This document shows, in pieces, positions 31,954 to 42,007 of a stretch of DNA of 64,000 bases (its first letter is position 1; each line of letters starts with the position of its first letter). Position numbers and translations under genes: made by a program. The notes beneath the pieces are model-generated. The model did not search any database and was not told where the DNA came from. It saw only the letters and a list, made by a program, of their open reading frames with translations. The DNA lies in NCBI GenBank assembly GCA_964414185.1, contig CAYPVK010000001.1, forward strand, positions 124,001 to 188,000. The letters run 5' to 3'. The DNA comes from UBA7488 sp964414185. GTDB taxonomy: Bacteria; Pseudomonadota; Alphaproteobacteria; CAAHEQ01; UBA3637.

Positions 31954-34900
31954 TTAGAACATACGGTTGTTTGTCGTCGATTTCGGCAAGACAGGCTTTG
32001 AAACGCGATTCGTCAAATCCGATTGCGACGTTTGGTTCGTTTGTTTGTTGCTATCGCCCGATGAGTCAATTACTTCTCCTTCAGAGCCGTCATAAACGGC
32101 ATCATCGGGGCCGATGACTTCTTCGCCTTCCATGCCGACTTCGCCCGAATCGATATAGGCATCGCCGGGGTTATAATATCCACCCGTGTCGCCGTTTGTC
32201 AATTGGTCATTTGAGCCGTTGCGTTGGTCAACCCAATTGGACGTTTTGGCATTTTGAGCTTCTGTCGGTTGTTTGCCGAAAGATTTGTCGTATTCTTCTT
32301 CGTCATCATTTTCGGAACGCAACCACAAATCTTCATTCGAAAATACCGTCAAACGTGTACCGGCGGGCACAAAGACCACGGGCGGAATGTTTGTCGCATC
32401 ATCAATGAGTTGCTGGAAGATTTGATCCATGTTATCACGGAATGTTTCACGAGCATCTTCTGCCGCTTGTGAACGGTCGCTTTGTGTTCGCGTGCCGCCT
32501 TCCGTTGTTGTAACCGGATCATCGCTTGCCGCCAAATATGTAATGGCCGAAGTAATCGTTGAACTCATAATCGGTTTGCCGTATTTGGCCAACAACTGTT
32601 CATCCAGGTAGGCTGCTACGCCACCACGCCCTTGGGCATCGCCCGATGTTGCCGCGAACGAGAAAGCACCACCGTCCGGACGAATCAAACGTTCCCATTT
32701 AAGTTCCATTTTCGCAACATGGTTTTGACCCGGTGAACCCGAGATGCTACCGATTAAACGAGAACCCGCCGGAATGATGATATTGCGTCCTTCTTCGGAA
32801 TAAATATGGCGTTCGACAATGGCTGTCGCTGGCACGTCTTTATACCGTGAATCGATGGAACGCACCAACACCGCCGGGATGGCTTTGTCTTTTAATATCA
32901 CGTTGGTCATCTTGACCGGCCATGAAGACACAATCTTTCCGATACCCCAATCGGCATCCTCTTTTTTACGGGCACGCGCTTGGATACGGCCGTCCGGTTT
33001 AATGACAGAACCTTTCTTGATACCGCTGCGCATTTGTTCGCGGCGGCTTTGCAAAGAGGCCATCATTTGTTCAACCTGAGCCGCACTGACCGGAGTCCGC
33101 TTATTCAAATTCGGGCGTGTACGTCCGGTTGAATCGATGCCCGTGAGCAAACGATTGTCCATTGAATACGGCCGTCCGTCATCGCCCATATAGCCGATAA
33201 TTGTGTCTTCCGAATCCATAATTGAACCCGTTGCCGATACATTATAGGCTTTATTGCCGATGAAAATGCGTCGTCCTGCCGCTCCTCCCGATGTGCCGGT
33301 TGTGGATTTAATGCCGCATCTGTCAAGACGTGTATTAGTACCTGAGATACGTCCCATTTCAGTACCGCTCTTATCATACAAGATACCGTCGCCCGTAATC
33401 GAAGCATACAGATCGCCGTTCAAATCTATGATAGAACCGTCCGACATAATCGTTGCAATTTTATCCCCGTCGATATTCAAAACGCTGCATCCGGAAACAA
33501 TACCTAAAATATTGCCGTCCAAATCCATCAAAACGGTCAAGCCTTCAAGATTTTCGCCTTTCATCGTCTTAATCAAGCCGTTTTCATCTAAGAAACCGAT
33601 TTTTCGATTCGTTTTCGGATCAAAAATAGAACCGTCCGGTCCGACTCTGAAAATTTCGTTCCCGGCCAAATCGCGGTAAACACCCGAAGCATCAAATGTT
33701 CCGGCAATTGTTCCGTCGGGATTGTACATTAACTCTTCGTCTTGGGAAGCCATGCGCCCAATGACGTTGCCTTCCATATCTTTTGCCGTCTTACAATCGC
33801 CGCCCATCTTACCGATGACCGCGCCGGCCGTATTAACCAAAGTTCCGTCAAATTTCGAACGGGCGATAATTGTGCCGTTCGGGCTGATAACAGGGCCACG
33901 TTCCAAAATACAACCCATTTTCGTTCCGTTTGTATCGACGATATCACCGTTTACAGCCACACAACCGATATTCGTACCATGTGTGTCAACTACGGTTGCA
34001 TCAGGCAACGAACGGCCCAAGAAATCGCCATTTGTCGAAATAGCACCGCCCAAACGCGTGACACGCCCGATTTTTTCGCCGCTACGGCTAACAGCCGTTT
34101 TGTCAATCAAAATACGACCGACAACATCGCCTTTGCCGTTAATGACTTGGCCGTTATAAGCGCTTTGCCCGATCACGGAACAACCGTTTGTAACCAATCC
34201 GCTCGGAATCAATCCGCCGACGATGTTCAAAGCCGTTGCCCCTTTGACGGCCCCATTGGTGGCAATTGTCCCTATAGCGTCGCCCGAAGAGGAAACAACA
34301 GTCCCTTCGCCGTTTAAAGCGCCGATGACGTCGCTGTTGTGATTAATGGCCATGTTAAACGGCACGACAACACCCGTTAACGGTTCGCTTGTTCCCAAAA
34401 TGCTGCCGTCATCCAATATACGGTGTAATTTTTTGCCCGCAGCATCAATGACATCGCCGATTAAAGTCGTACGGCCGATAACGTTGCCTTTGTAATGAAC
34501 GGCCAAACCTTGACGCACAACAGAACCGATATACGGCGTTGATGTATACGTATTGCGGTCCAACACGCCGACAGCGGATCCGTCGGGTAAAATGCGTCCC
34601 ATTACGCCGTCCGAAGCACCGAGCACAGCACCGTCGGCGGCAACCGCACCGATTTCATAACCGTCATCGGTAACAACCACACCTGACGGCATGACGCCGC
34701 CCGCCCAAACGTTAGAGATTGTCAAAGCCGATCCGTAAGGCATTTGATTGGCAATCGGACTGCCGTCAATGCTTAAAACAGCCGCTCCGCCTTCATTCGC
34801 GCCGATAATGCGCCCGTCACGGCCGACAAAAGCTTTCGGCGTAAACAAACCGCCCGCAACCGTTTGGTCAACAATCCCCGTCAAAACATTGGTCGCCAAG

Positions 34901-37900
34901 GACGAAGCAATCGTTCTGCCGTCCGTAATAACCGTGCCGTCAAACAAAGCTTGTCCCAAAGAAGCCAATGAATTGGATAAAGGAACGCCGACACCCGACA
35001 AACCGCCGATGACTTGGTTCGTTAAGCTCAATACCAATCCGTTCATTGTCAAGTTTCCGAGCGGACGTTCTTCATTTAATCCGAAGACCGTTCCGTTGGC
35101 GGCCGCTTGGCCCAAAACATTGCCGTTTGTTAAATCTTTAACGAAGTTTGTTTGCCCGATTAAACGCCCGACAACTTTGCCGTTGTTCACCACCAAAGAA
35201 GTGGAAATCGGTTTGCCGATGCTGTCACCTTTGGCATTGACGATCGTTCCGTTCGCGGCCATAAAGCCGAATGTTTTGCCGCTGTCATTAACCGCGGGCA
35301 TGCCAAGGGGTACATAGAACCCTAACACCGCACCGTTTTCGGCAAAAACGCGTCCGTCCAAAGACACTAAACCGATTACTTGCGTTGCATTGGATACAAC
35401 GCCGTCATAGCGTGTCCATCCGATTAAATTGCCACTGGGATCCAAAGCTACGCCGGGTTTTAAATATTGTCCGCCGATTTGCCCGTCAGTATTGTAATAA
35501 TAAGGTGCCGCTTTAATCGAACCGACAACGGAATTATCCGAAACAATAACGCGCGCATTGGGTGCAATGGAACCGACAAAAGCACCGATGGTATTGACTG
35601 CCACAGCATGCGGCGATTGTGAACCGATAATATGCCCGTCACGATCCAAAGCCACACCGTTTGGCAACACGCTTCCCAATAACCGGCCGTCTTTACCGTT
35701 TAATTCACCTTTGAACGACATCCAACCGATAGTGTTTCCTGCCCAATCCACGAACGGACCGATGCGTACGGCATGACCCAACAATTCGCCGTTTGTGCCG
35801 ATAATCAAGCCGAAAGGCGATAATGTGCCGATACGGCGTCCGTTTTTATCGTTGACAGTTCCGTTAATGGTTAATGACCCCAAAGAACCGGCAGGCCCCA
35901 TAGGCAATGCCGTTTCATTATAAACAGCCCCTAAAACGGATCCGTCATTGGAAATGGCCAAATTATTGCCCAAAATGCGCCCGATGGGTGTTTTTGCGGA
36001 AGACAATACTTCCCCGCGCACCGATACCGTGCCGACAAATGAACCTGTACTTGAATAGACATTTCCTTGCGGAATTCTGACCCCGATGATACGGGCATTC
36101 CTGTCTGCTACGGAACCGTCTGCACGAATTGCACCGATAACGGTACCCGTCGAATCTGCCAACATGCCGTCTTTTTGCATCATACCCAAATAAGCACCGT
36201 CAGTAATGCCCATAAAAGTTGTATTATCAGGAATTAAGGCACCGATAATTTCACTTTTATCCCCGCTGATAGCCGTGTTATCGGGCAAAATGCGAGCGAA
36301 ACGTTCACCGGCCATATTGACCGCAACGCCGGTAGATTGTGAATAACGTCCCAATACTAAACCGTCATTTGAAAAAATGACACCGTCCGGAGGCATATAG
36401 CCGATGATGTTTCCGTTTTCATCAACAATTTGTCCGTTCGGTAACAATCTGCCGATTTCATTGCCGTTAGCATCATATACTTTTGTGCCGACAACGGTCC
36501 ACCCCGTCGGATTGCCGTTTTCATCCAAAATAACGCCGCCGGTATCCGAACCGGAAACAAGCGAACCGAGTATTTTGCCGTCCATATCGGTAATTGTGCC
36601 GTCCGGATTGAGACAACCGATGACACGCCCCGTTTTATCAACGACTTTGCCGTCTAAACGTATCCGCCCCAATACATTGCCTGCCGCATCCACGACCGTT
36701 CCGCGCGTGGCAACCGCGCCGATGACGTTGCGTTGAGCATCAATAACGGTATTTTCGGGGGTTACGCATCCCATTTCAACTCCCGTTGTATCCAAGACGC
36801 GTCCACGCAATGAAATAAGGCCGAGCAGGCGACATCCTTCGGATATGGCCGTTCCTTTGGGGACAACCACGCCGACAATACGATTGTTCGTGTTTGTAAC
36901 ATATTTATCAGCTAACACGTGTCCGACACTTTCACCGGCATCGCTGAAAACATTGCCGTCCGGGTAAACAGACCCGACAACCAAACAATTATTGCCGATG
37001 ACATAACCTTTTGCTATTACGGCACCGATCAATTTTTTGCCGGCGGAAACGGATCCGTCCGGATTAATACATCCGATGACAGCCCCTTTGGCATCCACTG
37101 CTTTGCCCATTGAATTGACAAAACCTAAGATTGTACCTTTTTCGTTAATGACCAAGCTTTGCGGCATAACGGTGCCGATTTCGACCATATCGGCATTCAA
37201 AACCGATCCGTCAACTTGCGCTTGACCGACGATTTGTTCATAAGAATCTTTGACTTGACCGTTTAACAAAACACTTCCGACCGATGCACATCCGGCTCCG
37301 ACAGCTACACCGCGCGGAATAACACCACCGATGAGTTCTCCCGTCGGATCAATGGCTAAACCGGTAGGCGTAATGCGTGCGATATTTTGGCGTTCGGCAT
37401 TTGTAATATTGCCGTCCGGTAAAATCGCACCCAAAATATTCCCCGTAAAATCAATGGCTAATCCCCACGGACGCAGAGAACCGATTGGAGCGCCTTCCAA
37501 ATTTACGATATTGCCGTCGACAAGCGGCCGTCCGATAACGGCACCCGTTCCGTCAACAACCGTGCCGTCGGATACCAATTTGCCGATGACCTGACCTGTG
37601 CCATTCATCACCGAAACAATCGGCAAAGCGGCACCGACCACTTTTAAATCCGATGTGACAATCGTACCGTCGCCGAGCAAACGGCCGACTTTATCGCCGT
37701 TCGGACTGATGACGTCTTTTGTATCGGAAACCGTTCCCAAAATGCGATGGTCAAGACCCAACGGCAAATATTCGGGTTCGCTGATCCCGACAATATTACC
37801 CGCTTCATCCACTATAATGCCGTTTTCGGTTACCCGATAGCGTTTTCCGTCGATGGTAATGTAACCGTCTTTGTCAATTTCGTACAATTTGCCGTCAAAT

Positions 37901-38532
37901 CCCATAGCCATGCGCGGTTCTTTGGGTTCCGCCGTCACATTTTCGCAAATGACGCAATCTTTAGAATCCGTCGATTGAGCGCTTAAAGGGATAGATGTTC
38001 TTTCTTCACGGTAAACGGCCGTTGAATCTTCACGCCATCTGACATATAAAATGTTTTGAATTTGGCGCAGTTCAACAGGGTTCCACAGGACTTTAACACT
38101 GCACGACGCGCCGGTATCGATGCGCCCGTTTGGCGTACAAGTCGTTTCCAACGTAAAGCCGTCTTGTTGCGCTTCGGCCAATTCCATGCCCAAGAATAAA
38201 ATAGGACCGTTTTGAGCCGTCAAAACGATAATGGATTCCGCTTTGGAGCCCAAAACGACATTAGTCATGTTAACCTGAGCCGGTTCGGGTGTTAACGTTG
38301 CGTTTCCGCCAAAAGGCAACAAGGAAGCATCCTGCGTCCCGGCTGCCGTTTTGTCAAAATCATCCGTTCGAAAATCGGTCGGCTGCTTTGTCGTTTGCTC
38401 TGTCTGATTATTGGATAAGAACATAAGCGCAATGAAGAACAAAAACAACAACACCAAACCGACAATCAACAGTTTGCGGTTGCTTTTTTTGATATATTGC
38501 TCTGACGAGCTGAGGCTGCGATTTTCTGTCAT
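31954..38532 (-). CDS. Giant VirB10/DotG-like protein with about ninety 17-residue repeats
   Basis: A 2192-residue protein. Order: short cytoplasmic tail, one transmembrane helix (about 20-40), a proline-rich linker, an Ig-like domain (about 85-180; C-x-x-x-G-x-x-x-x-G-A-S-C), then about 1,580 residues (about 210-1790) of tandem 17-residue repeats of the form G-x-V-V-D-x-x-G-x-V-I-G-x-V-x-x-D, then a C-terminal VirB10/TrbI domain (about 1866-2090; PAVLVRSIDSRYKDVPA, IIIPAGSRLIGSISG) and a Gly/Asp/Ser-rich tail. VirB10 links the inner membrane to the outer-membrane pore. Legionella DotG has a repeat domain of another period and about half this length, so this is an unusually large relative. 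AGGA lies six bases before the ATG. Confidence 0.9.
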   Translation of the reverse strand: MTENRSLSSSEQYIKKSNRKLLIVGLVLLFLFFIALMFLSNNQTEQTTKQPTDFRTDDFDKTAAGTQDASLLPFGGNATLTPEPAQVNMTNVVLGSKAESIIVLTAQNGPILFLGMELAEAQQDGFTLETTCTPNGRIDTGASCSVKVLWNPVELRQIQNILYVRWREDSTAVYREERTSIPLSAQSTDSKDCVICENVTAEPKEPRMAMGFDGKLYEIDKDGYITIDGKRYRVTENGIIVDEAGNIVGISEPEYLPLGLDHRILGTVSDTKDVISPNGDKVGRLLGDGTIVTSDLKVVGAALPIVSVMNGTGQVIGKLVSDGTVVDGTGAVIGRPLVDGNIVNLEGAPIGSLRPWGLAIDFTGNILGAILPDGNITNAERQNIARITPTGLAIDPTGELIGGVIPRGVAVGAGCASVGSVLLNGQVKDSYEQIVGQAQVDGSVLNADMVEIGTVMPQSLVINEKGTILGFVNSMGKAVDAKGAVIGCINPDGSVSAGKKLIGAVIAKGYVIGNNCLVVGSVYPDGNVFSDAGESVGHVLADKYVTNTNNRIVGVVVPKGTAISEGCRLLGLISLRGRVLDTTGVEMGCVTPENTVIDAQRNVIGAVATRGTVVDAAGNVLGRIRLDGKVVDKTGRVIGCLNPDGTITDMDGKILGSLVSGSDTGGVILDENGNPTGWTVVGTKVYDANGNEIGRLLPNGQIVDENGNIIGYMPPDGVIFSNDGLVLGRYSQSTGVAVNMAGERFARILPDNTAISGDKSEIIGALIPDNTTFMGITDGAYLGMMQKDGMLADSTGTVIGAIRADGSVADRNARIIGVRIPQGNVYSSTGSFVGTVSVRGEVLSSAKTPIGRILGNNLAISNDGSVLGAVYNETALPMGPAGSLGSLTINGTVNDKNGRRIGTLSPFGLIIGTNGELLGHAVRIGPFVDWAGNTIGWMSFKGELNGKDGRLLGSVLPNGVALDRDGHIIGSQSPHAVAVNTIGAFVGSIAPNARVIVSDNSVVGSIKAAPYYYNTDGQIGGQYLKPGVALDPSGNLIGWTRYDGVVSNATQVIGLVSLDGRVFAENGAVLGFYVPLGMPAVNDSGKTFGFMAANGTIVNAKGDSIGKPISTSLVVNNGKVVGRLIGQTNFVKDLTNGNVLGQAAANGTVFGLNEERPLGNLTMNGLVLSLTNQVIGGLSGVGVPLSNSLASLGQALFDGTVITDGRTIASSLATNVLTGIVDQTVAGGLFTPKAFVGRDGRIIGANEGGAAVLSIDGSPIANQMPYGSALTISNVWAGGVMPSGVVVTDDGYEIGAVAADGAVLGASDGVMGRILPDGSAVGVLDRNTYTSTPYIGSVVRQGLAVHYKGNVIGRTTLIGDVIDAAGKKLHRILDDGSILGTSEPLTGVVVPFNMAINHNSDVIGALNGEGTVVSSSGDAIGTIATNGAVKGATALNIVGGLIPSGLVTNGCSVIGQSAYNGQVINGKGDVVGRILIDKTAVSRSGEKIGRVTRLGGAISTNGDFLGRSLPDATVVDTHGTNIGCVAVNGDIVDTNGTKMGCILERGPVISPNGTIIARSKFDGTLVNTAGAVIGKMGGDCKTAKDMEGNVIGRMASQDEELMYNPDGTIAGTFDASGVYRDLAGNEIFRVGPDGSIFDPKTNRKIGFLDENGLIKTMKGENLEGLTVLMDLDGNILGIVSGCSVLNIDGDKIATIMSDGSIIDLNGDLYASITGDGILYDKSGTEMGRISGTNTRLDRCGIKSTTGTSGGAAGRRIFIGNKAYNVSATGSIMDSEDTIIGYMGDDGRPYSMDNRLLTGIDSTGRTRPNLNKRTPVSAAQVEQMMASLQSRREQMRSGIKKGSVIKPDGRIQARARKKEDADWGIGKIVSSWPVKMTNVILKDKAIPAVLVRSIDSRYKDVPATAIVERHIYSEEGRNIIIPAGSRLIGSISGSPGQNHVAKMELKWERLIRPDGGAFSFAATSGDAQGRGGVAAYLDEQLLAKYGKPIMSSTITSAITYLAASDDPVTTTEGGTRTQSDRSQAAEDARETFRDNMDQIFQQLIDDATNIPPVVFVPAGTRLTVFSNEDLWLRSENDDEEEYDKSFGKQPTEAQNAKTSNWVDQRNGSNDQLTNGDTGGYYNPGDAYIDSGEVGMEGEEVIGPDDAVYDGSEGEVIDSSGDSNKQTNQTSQSDLTNRVSKPVLPKSTTNNRMF

Positions 38533-38594
38533 GAATAATCCTATTTATACTATATTATATATGTACCTTTAAGCGTACTTTTTCGAATTTGTGC

Positions 38595-40340
38595 CTATTG
38601 AACACGGATGACCGAGCATGTGAAGCCGCGACGACCGAGTTTTTGACATAATTTGTCTCCGGCCGAAACGCTCTTCATCGGACCGATGCGCAAACGGAAG
38701 AGTTCTTTAACATCTCCGTCAGCCGTCGTATCGACCGAGTAGAACGGTTCATAGCCTTTGAGCAAATCTTCGTTTTTGGACAAAATATCTTCCCAAGTAG
38801 CTTCCAATGTTGCAATATCGGCATTTGAGGCCAATTCAACGGAAATGCTTTCCGGACCTGTTGTAAATTGCGTGGTTTTTGAAGCGGACGATTTCGTTGT
38901 CGTTACTTGGTTAATGACGCCGACAATGCCCGATGAAGCCGACGGTTGATATTTTACTTCGGCCGGAATGGCGGGCAACGGTGCCATTTGTTCTTGGATA
39001 AGTAATGTGTCTGCCGCATTCGTACCCATTGCGTTGGCATCGGTTGTGGCGATGATTTGTTCAATTTCGGATTTACGCAAAATGGTTTTTCCGTCCATGG
39101 ACAAAGCCGCTTGGCGTTGATAGTCGCTGGACAAATCCAAACCGGCAGCCGTTGTTTGAGCACCGGCAGCTGCGGTTTGATCCCCGGCAGCACTCGTATT
39201 TTGGTAATCCGGTTGCGGGGCGGCGTGCCATCTGCGTGCTTCGGATCCGCTGTAATCGGTGTATTCCAAACCGGAAGCCGGGTCACGGCGCAATTTCAAA
39301 CAAATAATTTTTTTACCGTTTCTTAAAACCAAATCGCCGATTGCTTCAACAACAATCAAACGACTGTTCGGCCCGCGTGTGCGGAAACCGACCGGGACTT
39401 CGGAATCTTGGACGATTAAACTGACAACGGGACGTTGTGTCATCGTCAATGCTTTCGGTCCCAAATCAATATAGGTAAAGATGTCATCGCGCCATACTTT
39501 ATCCGGCGCAATATCGACCGCGTCGGGATCCGGTAAAAAGATTTCAATGTCAAAGCGGAATTTTTCCGGATCAACGGGAATGGTTTTTAACCAATCTTTC
39601 GGCGCTGTTGAAGCCGTATTCAGGCCCAATTGGGGATTTTGCGAACCGCCCGGCGTTAAAGAAGAGCCTGTCGAAGCCCAGCCCGGAGCACCCGCGTTGC
39701 CCGTACCACCTGAGCCGGCAGTGGTCGTGGCACCATTAAAATTTCCGAGGGTACCCCCTGCGGATTGCGGTGTATATTTCGGTCCGACCAAAACGTCAAC
39801 AACGTTGGAAGTAATTTTGTCCGTGTTGTATGTTTCGGAACGCAAATAGAACACATAACGGTTACCCGAACGGCCGAAAATAATCATATTGCTGTCAACG
39901 CCAATGTATGACGGGTCGGCGTAAACGAGGAGAGAGTTTGGCGCAGCAATTTCGCCGCCGAATGATTCGGGAGAACCGATGTGGACTTTTTCAATAAGTT
40001 CCCATGTCGGCAGGTTGATCAATGTCATCATCCCTTCGCGCAAACGAATGGGCAAAACGACTTCCGGCGTCCAAGTGTATCTGGAATAGCCGGGTTTGCT
40101 TTGGCCTTCGCCCATATGGGAAAGCGGATCATTCCAAGCCTTTTGTTGCATGCCCAGCGAATGGATGTAACCCAAGTTCATTGCGTCATATTCGCCCGAT
40201 GTTTGGGCAATGGCATCGGACAGTTGCATTTCTTCAACATCCGTCGGCAGCATTTGTTGGGCGCTTGCGCCGAATGCTGTCAAAAGACAGATGCTGACAG
40301 CACCAAGCCAATTTAATTTTCTGTTGTTTGATTTTAACAT
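38595..40340 (-). CDS. VirB9-like protein with a C-terminal SPOR-like domain
   Basis: A 581-residue periplasmic protein: signal peptide (about 1-26), an N-terminal VirB9/TrbG beta-domain (TPEVVLPIRLREGMMTLINLPTWELIEK...), a Gly/Ser/Thr-rich disordered linker (GGTLGNFNGATTTAGSGG), a second beta-domain (VVSLIVQDSEVPVGFRTRGPNSRLIVVEA), and a C-terminal region of about 85 residues (from about residue 495) that looks like a SPOR domain. VirB9 with VirB7 and VirB10 forms the outer-membrane core complex; SPOR domains bind denuded peptidoglycan, so this end would anchor the channel to the wall. The ATG at 40340 has AAGGAG nine bases upstream. 62 bases separate it from the downstream VirB10 gene. Confidence 0.85.
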   Translation of the reverse strand: MLKSNNRKLNWLGAVSICLLTAFGASAQQMLPTDVEEMQLSDAIAQTSGEYDAMNLGYIHSLGMQQKAWNDPLSHMGEGQSKPGYSRYTWTPEVVLPIRLREGMMTLINLPTWELIEKVHIGSPESFGGEIAAPNSLLVYADPSYIGVDSNMIIFGRSGNRYVFYLRSETYNTDKITSNVVDVLVGPKYTPQSAGGTLGNFNGATTTAGSGGTGNAGAPGWASTGSSLTPGGSQNPQLGLNTASTAPKDWLKTIPVDPEKFRFDIEIFLPDPDAVDIAPDKVWRDDIFTYIDLGPKALTMTQRPVVSLIVQDSEVPVGFRTRGPNSRLIVVEAIGDLVLRNGKKIICLKLRRDPASGLEYTDYSGSEARRWHAAPQPDYQNTSAAGDQTAAAGAQTTAAGLDLSSDYQRQAALSMDGKTILRKSEIEQIIATTDANAMGTNAADTLLIQEQMAPLPAIPAEVKYQPSASSGIVGVINQVTTTKSSASKTTQFTTGPESISVELASNADIATLEATWEDILSKNEDLLKGYEPFYSVDTTADGDVKELFRLRIGPMKSVSAGDKLCQKLGRRGFTCSVIRVQ

Positions 40341-40977
40341 AACCCGTTTCTCCTTTGTTAACAAAACTCTAAATAATAACATAAATCAAAAATGATGATA
40401 AAGTCCAGTAAAAAATACATAAAACTGTACATTTATGCCTTTTTTTGCATCTTCATATGCCAAAGGGGCGGCAATTTGGTTTTTTGCCGGCTTAAGTTTA
40501 AAAGCGTTTAAGGGACAAATAAGCATATTTTTGTGTGTATTCATAAAGTTCTTTTCATTCGTTATTTTCGGACATTCCAATTAAATGAAGTCTTATATTC
40601 GCTCTTTTTATCCGAAAAATCAACCTTTGAAATGCCTGAAACGGCACTCTTTTCGTTTTTTTTGCCTTTTGTCAATATCTATGTATTCAAATTATAGAGC
40701 GAAGGGACTTTTCACGGCTCATCCGTTTTTTGAGGGGATGTCCGAAAGGATTGGCATTGCAAAAAATGGCGGGCAAATTTGAAAAATTTTTTTGTGTCGA
40801 GCTTTTTTGGGCAAATTAAGTTTATTTTTTAATCAATTTTATAAAGGTGACCGGCTATTTGCGTGTTTTAATTCGGCATGCAAATTGTCAACGGGGAAAT
40901 AAAAAGTTTAGCGGTATTAAAAATTTAAATGCCGACAAAAATGTCATGATTGAAATGTGTTGCCTAACAAATTCTTG
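40341..40977. other. 637-base spacer inside the secretion locus
   Basis: Between the virB8-like gene (3' end at 40978) and virB9. It is AT-rich and holds no reading frame with a ribosome site and clear coding character. A TAACAA/TTGTTA hairpin starts at the virB8-like stop. A promoter for the virB9-virB10-virB11 part could lie near 40380-40410, but I see no strong match. Confidence 0.4.
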
Positions 40978-41694
40978 TTATTTAATCGCTTGCATACCGA
41001 ATTTGACAACCGTAAATCCGAGCGGATTTTTAAGGCGTTGCGACCATCTTAACCCTTCGCGATGCGGGCGGAATTCAATTTGCAACGTGGCGCGCCAACG
41101 AGATACGACCGGCTCGGATGAACCTTGCTTCATATCGGACAATTCCAATTCGGCTTGCCAAATTTCTTCGCGTGCATTCGGTGCCGTTAATTTAACGACG
41201 GTCAAAATTCGCACATTTCTTGTAAAACCTTCTCGCTTGGCTTGTGCAATCAAAGCATCCGACGTTGCGGAAAATTCTTGGAAAACGGAAGGGGCGCTTT
41301 CCCAACTGATAATGCCGTCAATTCCCCAAATGTTTTCAAGTGCCGGAATATTGGTCCCGACCGTAAAACGGGCTAATAAATATTGGCGGATGAATGATTC
41401 GGCCAAAATGTCTTTGTTTATATCAGCATCGTTGGGGCGTACCACCGTAATGATTTGTTCGTCTTTGTCTTGGGTGCTGAGATAAAAAGGTTGGACCCGC
41501 ACCAACGGTACCAATGAAAATAAGGCACCCAACAAGATAATATTTGCCAAAAACGACACGATACAAACAAGGGCAAAAGTCCTTGCCATCCATAAGTACC
41601 GCCGTTCTTTAACCGCTTCTTCGGAAATATCGCTTTCCAAATGGGGTTGATAAGCTTGCGGATTTTGAATCGTATCATCGGGCGTTTTTTTCAT
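40978..41694 (-). CDS. VirB8-like inner-membrane protein (copy b)
   Basis: A 238-residue protein with a short cytoplasmic N-terminus, one transmembrane helix (about residues 37-60: ALVCIVSFLANIILLGALF) and a periplasmic NTF2-like VirB8 domain (QYLLARFTVGTNI near residue 110; a strand-rich end RATLQIEFRPH...). VirB8 proteins nucleate assembly of the channel and contact VirB9 and VirB10. This locus has a second VirB8-like gene (42008-42655). It lies 33 bases after the VirB7-like gene. The ribosome site is poor. Confidence 0.85.
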   Translation of the reverse strand: MKKTPDDTIQNPQAYQPHLESDISEEAVKERRYLWMARTFALVCIVSFLANIILLGALFSLVPLVRVQPFYLSTQDKDEQIITVVRPNDADINKDILAESFIRQYLLARFTVGTNIPALENIWGIDGIISWESAPSVFQEFSATSDALIAQAKREGFTRNVRILTVVKLTAPNAREEIWQAELELSDMKQGSSEPVVSRWRATLQIEFRPHREGLRWSQRLKNPLGFTVVKFGMQAIK

Positions 41695-41727
41695 TTTAAA
41701 TGCCGGGTACTTTTTAAATATGTGAAA

Positions 41728-41907
41728 TTATGAAAACCATTCGGGCAGTTCGGGAGCTTGGTCCAATTGCAGGCAAGCGCACGGAGATTTTTTAAGTTCG
41801 GAATAATCCGGACCAATGCCGACCGTTTCTTTTTCATAAATCGAATTGCATGCCGCAACGGCCAAAGCGCCCGCAACAGTCAATAATAATAATAAATATT
41901 TGTTCAT
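41728..41907 (-). CDS. Small VirB7-like lipoprotein
   Basis: A 59-residue protein: MNKYLLLLLTVAGALAVAAC forms a lipoprotein signal with Cys at residue 20 as lipidation site, then about 40 residues with C-A-C in KSPCACLQLDQ. Start has AAGGAG seven bases upstream. VirB7 is the small lipoprotein that stabilises VirB9 in the core complex; size, lipobox, and position between the two VirB8-like genes all suit that role. VirB7 proteins are short and divergent, so the call is contextual. Confidence 0.6.
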   Translation of the reverse strand: MNKYLLLLLTVAGALAVAACNSIYEKETVGIGPDYSELKKSPCACLQLDQAPELPEWFS

Positions 41908-42007
41908 TTTCTGACTCCTTAATTATTCTTTTTTTCTTTTCTAACCCGATATTTTTTTCAATGTAGCACATAAAATTAAATTATCCAAACAAAAAATTAT
42001 CCGACCT

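Noticed and set aside
33742..34317. Long plus-strand frames inside the giant VirB10-like gene (also 33254-33679, 33722-34159, 34748-35317)
   Set aside because: They arise because the repetitive sense sequence lacks stops on the opposite strand; composition matches antisense of the repeats.
31954..38532. Tandem DNA repeats as a CRISPR array or satellite
   Set aside because: The periodicity is in the protein (about 51 bases) with diverged DNA and no spacers; it is coding.
40386..40580. 64-codon minus-strand frame in the virB8/virB9 spacer
   Set aside because: No ribosome site before any of its starts and composition unlike neighbours.
40585..40782. 65-codon plus-strand frame in the same spacer
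   Set aside because: Opposite to the operon, with no ribosome site and no recognisable feature.
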